Shown: in pieces, positions 21,634 to 32,700 of the stretch
How positions within the stretch are numbered: the first letter of the stretch is position 1
Layout of the letters: every line of letters begins with the position of its first letter
Assembly: GCA_031769625.1 (NCBI GenBank)
Contig: JAUIMM010000188.1
Coordinates: 10,268,001-10,332,000, forward strand
Direction: 5' to 3'
DNA from: Taudactylus pleione
Taxonomy: Eukaryota > Chordata > Amphibia > Anura > Myobatrachidae
DNA: 64,000 nucleotides
Made by a program: the position numbers and the translations under genes
The notes under the pieces: generated by a model
Told to the model about the DNA's origin: nothing
What the model saw: only the letters and a program-made list of their open reading frames with translations
Database searches by the model: none

Positions 21634-22137
21634 CTCCCATCTGGAGTCTTCTTGCTGATGCTGTTGACGGAGGTCTCTTGTTGATGCCGGAAACTGGTTC
21701 CAGTGCGAGTGCATATGTATAACTGTACCTTGGGTCTGTATAATTTCTTTGCGCTAAATTGTCTTTAGATCACAGCGTGTAACCTACTGTTTTCATGTGG
21801 AATAATATACTTTGTGCGTTGGAAACACATTTCAATGTCTGAAGGCTTTTATTTTACTGTATGACTGCGTACGCAAATAGCGTCAACCTAGAAGGTATAG
21901 GCAGGAGCGTATAAAGGTTTAGAAAGGTATAGGCAGGATTGTACAAGGTTTAATTACGTTATAACATTGATGTCGGAAACCACCAGCGGGGGCGTGCATC
22001 ACTGGTCATTTTGGACATTTACATCCCCGATGTTTGCCCGTTTACTGAACGATTGCATGTTTACGATGTCGTAATCCTGCAATCGCGCTATGTTATCGGG
22101 TAGTGGATACGCGGCATTAGACCTTAAAGGTGCATCC
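21634..22137. other. Unassigned DNA
   Basis: Contains a short duplicated phrase, AAGGTATAGGCAGGA, at 21892 and 21925. It may be the right part of an LTR-like sequence interrupted by A3. No gene recognised. Confidence 0.35.
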
Positions 22138-22990
22138 AATCTGATAAGGATAAAAGACGGAGATGAATGGAAGACGGCTTTTAATACCCGAGACAGGCAT
22201 TACGAATACTTAGTCATGCCTTTCCGTTTGTGTAATGCCCCAGCTGTGTTTCAGTACTTTGTAAACTAAATTTGTGTAGGATATCCTATATAAGTAAGGT
22301 GTCGTCTACCTGGACGATATCCTCATCTTTTCTGAAGACTTAGGGCCTGATTCAGAGCTAGACGCTATTTGCGCTCGCTCGTTTAGAAAAAAGGGGTGGC
22401 TATTCAAATGAACCCTTCGCTCTTTGCGGTCTGTTCACGCCTCTAGGTCTGAACAAGCGAACAAAACTTGCGGTCGTTTTTTGGAAAACTACGCCCCCTG
22501 GCCACTCGCATCCTACGTCATGTCCGCTATTTATTAGATTAATCGAGTACATCAACCAGCGTATGAACTGCTCGCTATTCTTGTGGTTGGTTTTTCCTAC
22601 CGCAATCTTGCGAGCAGTTCTGACTATAAAATAACCCAGTGACGTGGTCAATGACGCTGCTGTATTAATTATGCACACCCATAAAACGCCCGTTTTGACC
22701 TTTAAGCACGCCTGCGTTCGGATTTCCACTCCCCATTTTCAAGCACCTTCCCCTGTTACCACCCACATACGCCTCCTCCTGTCACTCAAATTAGCAGGCA
22801 TTCGCTATTTAGCGAACAAACGATTTTCGGCCACACTGACTGGTTCGCGCATGCGTATTACGATCCGTACGCATGCGCAGTTGGGCAAACATCGCTCGGA
22901 ACGAACGAGCGGCCGCTTACGAGCGTCTCTGAATCAGGCCCTTAATCATACACCGGCACAGATGTCTTACATGGATTACGCTCCAATCAG
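22138..22990 (+). pseudogene. gypsy RT fragment split by MITE B3
   Basis: Reads [17 protein letters not shown], then [15 protein letters not shown] and FVN followed by TAA, then, after a frame change, VYLDDILIFSED. It closely matches RT of the 3627-9119 element ([19 protein letters not shown]) but on the other strand and diverged. After B3 (22343-22941) RT-like sequence resumes briefly (22945-22995). The TAA after FVN stands at the same codon as the stop in the other copy. Confidence 0.82.
22343..22941. mobile_element. MITE family B, copy B3 (599 bp)
   Basis: Ends GGGCCTGATTCAGAG and CTCTGAATCAGGCCC are perfect inverted copies. 3-bp TTA duplication at 22340-22342 and 22942-22944. Interior colinear with B1 and B2. 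Insertion interrupts the gypsy RT fragment. Confidence 0.9.
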
Positions 22991-22995
22991 CGCAT

Positions 22996-23157
22996 GAAGC
23001 CAAATAAAAGAGGATTTAGGTGATATGTTTTGCGCCTTGCCTGCTCTAGTTGAATCCTTTTATAGAGAGAGTATCCAATTTACCTCTCAAGAGCAATTTA
23101 AAGAAACAAGAAAAAAGGATAATCACATAAGCGCATGAAGCCTCTCTGGAGGGACAA
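22996..23157. other. Short unassigned spacer
   Basis: Possibly a further scrap of the gypsy fragment (repeated GCGCATGAAGCC at 22991 and 23130). No element ends seen. Confidence 0.3.
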
Positions 23158-23684
23158 GAAGACAGAGCGCTCGCTCTGAATCAGGGCCGGCCTTCTTGTT
23201 TTTTAGAGCGGCCTCCTGGCCGCTTGTATAGCTGTAGGTGACCACCCACAGCTATAGCGAACGGCCAGGAAGATGGTCGTGATGGTCAAGACCATCGCGA
23301 CCATCGGGCTTGCGACGAGACACTTGTGGTAGGGTCTCGCTGCCACAAGGCCCAGAGAGATTTCGGCTCTCACAGAGCCGAAATCTCTCCCACTGACATC
23401 ACTCGTGATGTCAGTGGGGCCGCCCCCAATCGGAGGCGTTCACATGGGAACGCCTCCGTTTGGGCAGCCACTCCTCCGGCCCGCCCACCAAAGGGGGCGT
23501 GCTGTCACTCAACATCGACGGCACGCCCCCTTTGGTACGAGACCCAGAGCAACGGTTTGCCCGTCGCTATCCGGGTCTCGCGCATGCGCGCGATGGAGCC
23601 GGCTCCATCGTGCACATGCGCACTGGGCCACCATCGACCCGCTTGCGAGTGCATAGCGCTCATGAGCGGGTCTGAATCAGGCCC
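23158..23684 (+). mobile_element. Poly-hairpin MITE family A, copy A4
   Basis: Same hairpin order as A3. The left-most ~20 bases are lost, so it starts within GACAGAGCGCTCGCTCTGAATC. The right end is CTGAATCAGGCCC. Hairpin 5 here reads GAGATTTCGGCTC paired with GAGCCGAAATCTC: both arms differ from A3 in matching ways. Hairpin 10 reads GATGGAGCCGGCTCCATC. Confidence 0.85.
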
Positions 23685-23814
23685 TCTGTGCAGTAGAGCC
23701 TTCCTATCAGTGATAAAAGTTATTTTTACAGCTTCTTATTCAAGTTACAGCAAGGAAATGTAAGAATTCCTCTGCGATCTCCCATTTGTCATTCACTTTT
23801 GCTTCAGTACAGTG
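23685..23814. other. Short unassigned spacer
   Basis: Spacer between A4 and the 28-bp array. No feature seen. Confidence 0.4.
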
Positions 23815-24990
23815 TCACTGACATATTATGATCTGGGGACACTGTGGCATAATGTGAACTGGGGACACTGGGCCTCATTCAGAGGCGGTCGGAGGAAGCA
23901 AGCGGTCGCTCAGAAACTGGGCGGCCACTTGCATCCTGACCGCCCGCCTCTGTTGCGGTCGTTAGGCTGTGGGTTAACACCCACAGCTCTAACGACCGGT
24001 CCGGTGATGGTCGCGATGGTCAGAGACCATCGCGACCATCGGGCTTACGACGAGACCCTAGGGTAGGGTCTCACTTGTCGTAAGCCCCGGAGAGCTTCTG
24101 GCTCTGTCAGAGCCGGAAGCTCTCCACTGACATCTCACTGACTAGTGATGTCAGTGGGGCCTCCCCCAACCCCCAAAATTCAGGCGTTCCCATGGGAACG
24201 CCTCCGTTTGGGCTGCCACCCCCCCGGCCCGCCTTCCAAACGGGGCGAGCTGTCAATCAACATCGACAGCTCGCCACCTTTGGAAAGAGACCCGCTACGA
24301 CCAGCGCTGTCGGTCGTAGCGGGTCTCACGCATGCGCACGAGGGAGCCGGCTCCCTCGTGCGCATGCGCACTGGCAAAACATCGAGAATAAGGTCCACTG
24401 CGTGGCATAATGTGAACTGGGGACACTGTGCGGCATAATGTGAACTGGGGACACTGTGCGGCATAATGTGAACTGGGGACACTGTGCGGTATAATGTGAA
24501 CTGGAGACACTGTGCGGCATAATGTGAACTGGGGACACTGTGTGGCATAATGTGAACTGGGGACACTGTGGGGCATAATGTGAACTGGGGACACTGTGCG
24601 GCATAATGTGAACTGGGGGCACTGTGCGGCATAATGTGAACTGGGGGCACTGTGTGGCATAATGTGAACTGGGGCACTGTGCGGCATAATGTGAACTGGG
24701 GGCCCTGTGCGGCATAATGTGAACTGGGGGCCCTGTGCGGCATAATGTGAATTGGGGACACTGTGCGGCATAATGTGAACTGGGGGCCCTGTGCGGCATA
24801 ATGTGAACTGGGGACACTGTGTGGCATAATGTGAACTGGGGACACTGTGTGGCATAATGTGAACTGGGGGCCCTGTGCAGCATAATGTGAACAGGGGCCA
24901 CTGTGTGGCATAATGTGAACTGGGGGCACTGTGTGGCATAATGTGAACTGGGGGCACTGTGTGGCATAATGTGAACTGGGAGCACAACAG
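23815..24990 (+). repeat. 28-bp minisatellite, interrupted by A5
   Basis: Unit GGGGACACTGTGCGGCATAATGTGAACT (28 bp, broken here as GGGGACACTGTGCGGC plus ATAATGTGAACT). About 1.5 units lie left of A5 and about 21 units right of it (24397-24990), with 1-bp length and base variants. Because 28 is not a multiple of 3, the unit yields long frames in several phases on the minus strand. These are artefacts. Confidence 0.95.
23870..24396 (+). mobile_element. Poly-hairpin MITE family A, copy A5, inside the array
   Basis: Begins GGGCCTCATTCAGAGG, with ACT duplicated at 23867-23869 and 24397-24399 so that array phase resumes exactly after the element. Hairpin order as in A3. Hairpin 2 pairs CGTTAG with CTAACG, hairpin 8 pairs GCGAGCTGTC with GACAGCTCGC, hairpin 10 pairs GAGGGAG with CTCCCTC: each differs from A3 on both arms. 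The last hairpin is shortened. Confidence 0.85.
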
Positions 24991-25292
24991 CTTGTTCAAC
25001 ACATTTGTGCTGCTGGGAGTATTTACATATTATACTTTAGAATAACATCGCCAGTATATCATTTTGACAAATTCATTGGTAGGGAGAAAATTTTATTCAA
25101 ATAATTGCAGCGTAGATTTCTGTCCATTTTCCTAAGTATGATATTACTTTGAGTGGGCCCGAGTGTCGGGGCGGGCAGGGGACACACACACACACACATA
25201 TCAGTGGACGTAGTGCGGCGTCATCCCTTTGTCATCTACGTATCTATGTTTAACATGAAGCTGCACTGGGAGACTTGGTTACACCCCCTGCA
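24991..25292. other. Unassigned DNA
   Basis: Contains a short (CA)n near 25183-25198. No gene or element recognised. Confidence 0.4.
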
Positions 25293-25300
25293 CTCCCGAA

Positions 25301-26088
25301 TAGGGATGGGACATCAAAACAAAACATTGGAAGTACTGATGTTTTTTACATTGAATCCAAAACATTATTTAGATATAAACATTGGTTCTCTGGAACTGAT
25401 GTTTCTGTTTTGTTAATGCAAAGTCTGTACTTAAACATAAAATAGGCTAATAAACATTTAAAATAATTGGTTTACTATGTATATCTTCATGGAGGCAAAT
25501 AGAGAACATAAATGGTGCACACATACACACACAAATGGTGCAAAAAGTAGGATAATGCATTTGTAGAAGTAAAACATGTTTTGTGGTGAATCAATATTTT
25601 TAAAGAAATAAAATGTGATGCATTAACTAATGAAACTTTAATGATCTCACTGCTACTTACCATATTGCCAATAGCTGCAGCAGCCAGACACCCCAGCACA
25701 CAATCAGTATTCACTGAGAGCAGCACCAGTGACAGTGAGCCAGGGGTGGGACTGTCCTATGTGCTGCTGCTAATTGGTTAATCAGAGTGTCTTTCACTCT
25801 GTCAGCCACCACCCCCACCAGTAGTAACCCAGTCAGTGTGTTTTGAACACTCTTATCTTACTTTGCAATTGACTAAAAAAAACAGGAGTCAGCTGGCAGC
25901 CCAAAGCAGCCTGCATCACACATTGTCACAAAAAAAAAACAACATTGGAAAAGTAGGAAAAAACATCGGGGGAGAAATCTAGCGATGGTAATGAAACATT
26001 GGATGGTAAACATTGCAGGATTAAACATCGAACATCGAAACCATCTGACCGATGCTTCCAATGAAACATCAAATGATTCCCATCCCTA
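25301..26088. mobile_element. hAT-type non-autonomous element, 788 bp
   Basis: Ends TAGGGATGGGACATC and GATTCCCATCCCTA are inverted copies. Flanked by identical 8-mers CTCCCGAA at 25293-25300 and 26089-26096. The sub-terminal regions are rich in AAACATTGG/CCAATGAAACATC, also inverted. It has no transposase-sized frame, so it is a MITE-like derivative mobilised in trans. Confidence 0.9.
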
Positions 26089-26379
26089 CTCCCGAACCAA
26101 ACCCATACAAAGGCTGGGGTGTGTGCCCCCTCTCGGCACCCATGCTGCTGCACTACATTGCAACTTTTATCTGTATATTGCCTGTTAGACAATGAGTGTA
26201 AATGTCTGATTGGTTACTTTGTAAATATCTCTCAATGTACTAAGAACCAAATCTGATTTCTATCTACACAGTAATGTAGAAGTGGTGTACATACTACAAA
26301 ACCCTTATCCTACCATATAATGACTACTGTTCCAGCATAGACATATAATGCACCTGGACCATGGAAGGGGGGTGAGCTA

Positions 26380-26448
26380 TGACGTCACCAGACCCTGCCA
26401 CATGACCCCTTCCATCATGCACATTACTCCGCTCCTCGGATGACGTCA
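26380..26448. promoter_or_regulatory. Two CRE palindromes upstream of haus1
   Basis: Perfect TGACGTCA octamers at 26380-26387 and 26441-26448, about 350 and 290 bp upstream of the haus1 start codon. TGACGTCA is the full CREB/ATF site. Occupancy is inference. Confidence 0.6.
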
Positions 26449-26595
26449 TGGTGGGCGGTGACAGCCGCCACTGACCGGCAGCGCATGCGTAGTGGAACGG
26501 CAGACAGCCGCAGCCTGCAGATGAGGCCGAAGAGTACTTATTAAAGTAATTTATGAGCTAAGGAGGGACTTGGAGGCAGACGCACCTTCCCCAAG

Positions 26596-26672
26596 CAATA
26601 TGGCGGCTCGATCAGGACGTCGCGTCACCTGCATACCTCTCTCCTCCGATTGGCTGCCGTCGTTGTCACGTG
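26596..26672 (+). promoter_or_regulatory. haus1 core promoter elements
   Basis: CAATATGGCGGC (26596-26607) fits the YY1 consensus often found at or just inside transcription starts. An inverted CCAAT box (ATTGG, 26649-26653) and a CACGTG E-box (26667-26672) follow within 70 bp. No TATA box is evident. The initiation codon is at 26733, so transcription probably starts within this stretch (inference). Confidence 0.55.
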
Positions 26673-26732
26673 GCACATGAAGCTGTGTGGCGCGAGCCTG
26701 CCCCGACCTTGGTGTAAAAAAAGAGGGAGAGG

Positions 26733-26753
26733 ATGGACGAGAAGAGCACTAAG
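26733..26753 (+). CDS. haus1: haus1 exon 1 (coding part)
   Basis: ATG followed by six codons (MDEKSTK), then donor GTAATG at 26754; phase 0. Chosen because it joins in phase to exon 2, lies next to promoter motifs, and the short N-terminal leader before WLKKI has about the length expected for the family. Confidence 0.8.
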
Positions 26754-29700
26754 GTAATGACGGGGTACCTATACCTATTATGTCCTGCCCTATACACCTG
26801 GCACTACAGGTCCCTGCATGCCTTGTCAGTCTGTGGGAGAACTGCAAATCCCAGCATCCCCTGCCAGTCTGTAGGAGAACTACGAGACACCGCCTGTCCT
26901 GCATGGAGAACTACAAGACCCAGCATGCCCTGTCAGTTTGCTGGATAACTACGTCCCGACATGTCTTGCCAGTTTGCAGGATAACTACAATTACCAGCAT
27001 GCCCTGTCAATCTGTGGGGGAAAGGGATCTATACACTACCGTGGAAGAACTACAAGCCCCAACATGCCCTGCCAGTCTGCAGGATAACTACACGTCCCAG
27101 CGTGCCCTGTCAGTTTGTGGGAGAACTACATGTCCCAGCGTGCCCTGTCAGTTTGTGGGAGAACTACATGTCCCAGCGTGCCTTGTCAGTCTGTGGGAGA
27201 ACTACATGTCCCAGCGTTCCCTGTCAGTCTGTGGGAGAACTACATGTCTCAACATGCCCTGTCAGTCTGTGGGAGAACTACATGTCCCAGCATGCCCTGG
27301 CAGTCTGTGGGAGAACTACCACTCCCTGCATCTTTTAGATATTGTAGTAGAGCGTGTGTGTAGCACTGGGGACCGTCCCCCTCCCTGTGACAGCCAGTCA
27401 CGCACCCGCCCCTGCAATACACACTAATACATATACCAGAGGTAGAGGTATCAGACACTGAAGTACATTTGCCATCTGCTCTGACATCCCTCAGCTGCCC
27501 ACATACATATACGATGCCTTAACATGGCCCACAGCTCCCCACTAACACCGGACTGGCATGATGAACAAGATTATATACAGAGAACACGAGTGCTGTGATA
27601 GAGCTCATGGCGGCGCTCCAATGCACTTACTATGTGGAGTAGTCTCTGCGTTCCCCATTACGAACTGGTGTGCGTTGGGTTGCCTTGGCAGGCGATGGTT
27701 CGCAATGAGGTGCTATTCCAAGTTTGCTGCGTATCGCGCGTCGCTTGCTGGATCTTGGGTTTCTGGAGTTGATCTCCATGTGTCCTTAGTTTGCTTGACT
27801 TGAGGATGTGGAGTACTTGTCTGTGACCAGCGCGTTTCGTCACTCTGTGGCGACTTCCTCTGGGTATGTGCATTGGAGCTCTGCCGTTAGCTATATCACA
27901 GCGCTTGGTTTACCTGACTATGTTTGCTCACTGTACTGGCGGGTTTACTACTACTGGAAAGAGGAAAGGGATCTAGGAGTCACTATTTCAGGTGACTTAA
28001 CTGTAAGCAAACATTGTAACAAAGCAATGAGGAAGGCAAGTCAGATGCTTGGTACATAGGGAGAGGAATCAGTAGCAGAAAGAAAGAAGTGATAATACCA
28101 CTGTATAGGTCATTGGTACGTCCTCATCTCCAATACTGTGTTCAGTTCTGGAGGCCATATCTCCAGAAGGATATTAATACATTAGAGACTGTACAAAGAA
28201 GGGTAACTAAAATGGTCTACACCACACCGCAAGGTCTACACCACAAAACGTACCAGGAAAGACTAATAGATCTTAATATGTATAGTTTGGAGCAGAGAAG
28301 GGAAAGGGGGACATGATAGAAACGTTCAAATATATAAAGTGTATTAACAAGGTAAAGGAAGGAGACATTATTAAAAGAAAGAGAAGTATTAGAACAAGAG
28401 GACATGCACTGACACTGGAGGGAGGTAGGTTCAGGGGAAATTTGAGGAAAAATTACTTCACAGAAAGGGTAGTGGACAAGTGGAATAACCTCCCATCAGA
28501 GGTGGTAGAGGCTAAGACAGTAGACCAATTTAAACATGCATGGGATAGACATGAGGATATCCTTCAGAAGAAGTAAGGACCAATAAGGGTTGAGGTAATA
28601 TTATGTTTAAAAATGGGGCAGACTAGATTGGCCAAGTGGTTCTTATCTGCCGTCAAATTCTATGTGTCTATGATACTGAAGGGATATGAGAGAGATCTTT
28701 GTAACGCGTTATTAACCGTGATGACCATTCAACCAACCATTACGTTTAGTTTATCCTTAATTATGTAACTTTATTAGAGTTTTTCTGTAATGTCTGGGAT
28801 TGGTAGAAGAGGCCTCTCATATGGGATGTACGCCTAATTTCAGTATAGATGTTATTTCAGCTGCACGGTTAGCAGGAGGAAAAACAACTTCCGTTAGGTG
28901 CCGGATATATATATATATATATATATAATTTTTTTTTTTTACATTTCTTTTATTTTTATTTAATATGCAATATATAAAAGCAGTTGTGGTGATAATTTGA
29001 GAACAATTAACTTTCCAAGTCAATAGATATAATTCAAGACGTAAAAGGTTTTTATTAAGAAAAATAAATAATTCATACACAAAGAGGGGTATTCAATACG
29101 AAACGTTAACTTCACTGCCAAAGTTAACGTTTCATATCGGAGTTTTTTTCTGCGTTAAGTCTGCTGCGCGCTCCCGCTTATCCCCGTATTCAATATCAAA
29201 TGAACGAAAACGGGAAACTCTGCAGTTGGATTTGCGTAAAGTTACGAATTTTTCCTTAAAATAATTGTAAGACCCCCCTAAAGTTGTAAAAACATGGGGG
29301 ATCACTATGGATACCCCCGTTTTAGCCTTTAATTGAAAGTCAGGGATTTAAATAGCCGCAGCAGGTGTTTTTTTCCCGAACATTGAAGAAGTGATGCAGA
29401 AGAGCACTTAGGTTATTTTTTTTTCGTTTTTTTTAGTGGTCCCATCAAATTTGGGGTACATGAAAATGGGTACTAGCATATTTTGATGTCCCAAAAGTAA
29501 ACTTTTTAAAATTCTGCATTTGTGCACCTGCCGCTATAATTCTATTCTAGAAAACACGTGCCGCATACTTGCAGAATAGCCCTGAACCTATTTCCCTATT
29601 GTTAAACAATTTTTTCCCAATTTTTTTTTTTGCACCCCAATTTTTAAGTTACTTTTTTGGGGGTGTCCCTATTTTTTTTTTTTTTACTTTTTTTGACACA

Positions 29701-32700
29701 GTTCTTTTTTAAATGTCATTCTCAGGGGTGCAGGCTATTTTTTTTTAAGCCTGCACCCCTAAACCCCAATTCTGCACTTTTTTTCGACACCTATTCAATG
29801 GTGAAAAGTTATCCCCGTTTTTTATCAAAGACTTTTCAAAACTGCGATAAGTCTTTGAAATTGAATACGGTGTAAAACTAAAACAAGTGATATTAACGCA
29901 AAAAACGGACTTATGGCACCCATATTGAATACCCCTAAAAGTATTTATCATATGTTACAATAATAAAAAATAGAACAATGCCTATTAATCTCAATGTAAA
30001 ACGATTATAGCAACATAACAATGCACATAATGTTAATTGTAAAGCCCCTGCTGTTTTGATGGGTAAGTGTGACAGGATATCCAGAAATGAGGGACAGAAG
30101 CAAACTCCAGCATGTTATGAGGAGGAGTAATTGGGAGAAGGGAGAGAGCAATCGGAGGAAGTTAGTCACTATTGACTTGGAAACTTAATTGTTCTCAAAT
30201 TATCACAACGACTGCTTTTATATATTGCACTTTTTCTCTTATGGGGCTGACTACCTCATTTCAGTCGTTAGGAGATAATTTGATTTTTAACTCAAGAAGC
30301 GCCTGGGTTCCTTTCTTTTGGTTATTTAATAATTTTTATTTAATATACCTGGCCATCGCTTACTTTTTGTGCTTGATACAGATTTTTATGTGGCTGAAAA
30401 AAATATATGGGGACAAACCGCTGCCGCCCTATGAAGTGAACACCCGGACAGTGGAGATCTTCTACCAGCTAGCGGAGTGGAATGAGGCTCGGGATAAAGA
30501 TCTAACGCTGGTAATAGAAGACCAGAAACTGAAAACTGCAGAGGTCAAAGCTGAAGGTAACTGTTATGTATGATATGAGCGATCCAAATAAAAGCAACAT
30601 TCATTTATACCTGTCTGTGCATATGATATGTATCAATAATGCAGAAACGGCAGCACTCGGAAATGGAGACCGCAGTTATGAATTTGTTGTCTGTTGTCCA
30701 CGTTACTGAGTGCCGCTGTTTTGGCATCGTTGATGTATTATTATCACACGCCAGTGTACATTGGAAGTCACCAAACGATTAAGCCTTGTCTAGGCATTGG
30801 TGAGGACAGACCAATATACTATATATAGGGACACGTATACTTGAAAGTGGTATCACTTACAGGAATCATGTTGGCTCTTTATCCTTTATAACCAAGGGAC
30901 GTACTGTGCTATTTAGACGGTCGCATGCGGTAGTGTCCGTCTCCCCCAAGGGGCATCACAATTTGTAAGACCCCGACATTTGCAGAACAGCTGATTTAGC
31001 TTAATATCTCGGCACCAGTTGTCTCACTTTCTTCATTCTGACAATTGACTAATTCTAGTTGCATAAATTCAGCCTTGTGTAAATTGGGGGTGATTTATAA
31101 ATAGATAATATGTATAATCTGCGTGTTAGTTCGTACGTTGTAATAATCATGGTCTCTCTGTGTTTTCACAGCCAGATCCTTACAGGAGCTGCTCGCAGAT
31201 AGTCTGGGTCCTTCCTACGCAAACCTATCCCGTATGGGAAATACTTATTTAAATCAATTAGTTGACAGCTGCCTCGCTCTGCAGATAAAGGACTCATCGC
31301 TGGCCAGGTACTGTAACTTGTGTAAGAGTTCCGCATTTTCTTTAGTAAGTTTGTCAGATTGGAAGTATTCTATCTCTAAAAGAACTATTCATTTGCGGAG
31401 GTGGATACTTCAAGACCTCTACACAATAGAAGATATTTTGAACGATTTGGCCGATTCCGACGCATCGGAACGACAAATCATGCAAATCGTCAACTGTGCG
31501 CGCTCCCTCGGCGTCGTTTGTTGTATCTTCAGATGTTTTGTACATGCAGGAAGATCTGTCAATCTCGTTTAACGATTCCCCCTCAGATCGGGCAGTGTGT
31601 ACTCGCTACCGAACAACTAGGTGATATGGTTACATTATATAGTTAGCGATCTAGCCACCAAACGATGCAAGATATACCGTATGTAAGATTGCACAGTGTG
31701 TTTGCACTAGATCGTTTGCCCAGGAGTTCAGGGGAAATCATTGACGACATTGCATCGTTTGTAAGTCGTGTAGTGTGTACCTAGCATAACTACTGGAGCA
31801 ATTCAGTATTGCTCTGGTGCGGGGACAGTTGTCCCCGTGTTCCCTAAAACTGCGCAATGATACTTACCCCTTGCTGTTCCGGCCGACTGCGCATGCTTGA
31901 CCAGAGTTCACAAATGCGCAGGGCTCGCAGTGTTGGGGGCATCGGAGGGGTCCGATCGGATCCCTTTTTTTGCGACCCCAGGCCTCCTTCTCACAGGAAG
32001 GGGCGGGGCTTCAGGAGTCAGCGCCATCTGTAAATGGATTTAGTTCCTACAGGCAAACTCTGAAAACTTACATTTTTTTTTTTTTTTTTTTTTTCTGGTG
32101 GTGAGTATGTGTGTGCTTATAAAGTATTTGCCTGTCTGATTCCAGTGCTATAATGATTATGTTCCCCGGATGCAACATGTCGACATCCTCAGAATGTCAA
32201 CATTAGGGTTAGGCTAAGAGGGGTAAGGTTACAGTTAGGCACTGGGAGTAGAGGGGCTGTACACACTGGAATGATGGCGCATTAGATGACTCGGGCAGAC
32301 CAGGTAAGGCGCTGCTAAACCATCAGGGGCGGTTTGTTGATATTCTATCATGTCGACATGATGAATGTGAACCTAGTATACCGCTCCCATGTTCCCCACC
32401 CTTCAGGATGACCGTCTTACGTGGGATGACAACTGAGCATTGTCAGGCTTAATGCAGCCTATGTGACAGGGCGAGCGTGAAAGTGGGAACAACCTTATTA
32501 CAGTACAAGTAGTAGTTTCATTGGAGCATTGGGACTGGTTAATACAGTAAAGCACAATAATACCGGTTTGATACCTAAATTCCGGGTCTGACCCGGAGGT
32601 TGGAACAGGGATCAGACCTGGAATTAAGCCGTCGCCGACTCAGGATATTCCCGAGTCGGCGCCGTTCACACCAGAGCCGGGTCTGCAGTGACCCGGCTCC

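Noticed and set aside
23815..24990. CRISPR-like spacing of 28-bp repeats
   Set aside because: Units are directly adjacent with no unique spacers, in a vertebrate genome; an ordinary minisatellite.
24180..25002. Three long minus-strand frames of repeated SHYAAQCPQFTLC units
   Set aside because: They are translations of the 28-bp minisatellite in its three phases; no start context, exon edges or homologue.
26780..27427. 215-codon frame of repeated CRTTC/SVGEL units
   Set aside because: Follows the 38-bp ACTACA array and lies downstream of the haus1 donor, inside intron 1.
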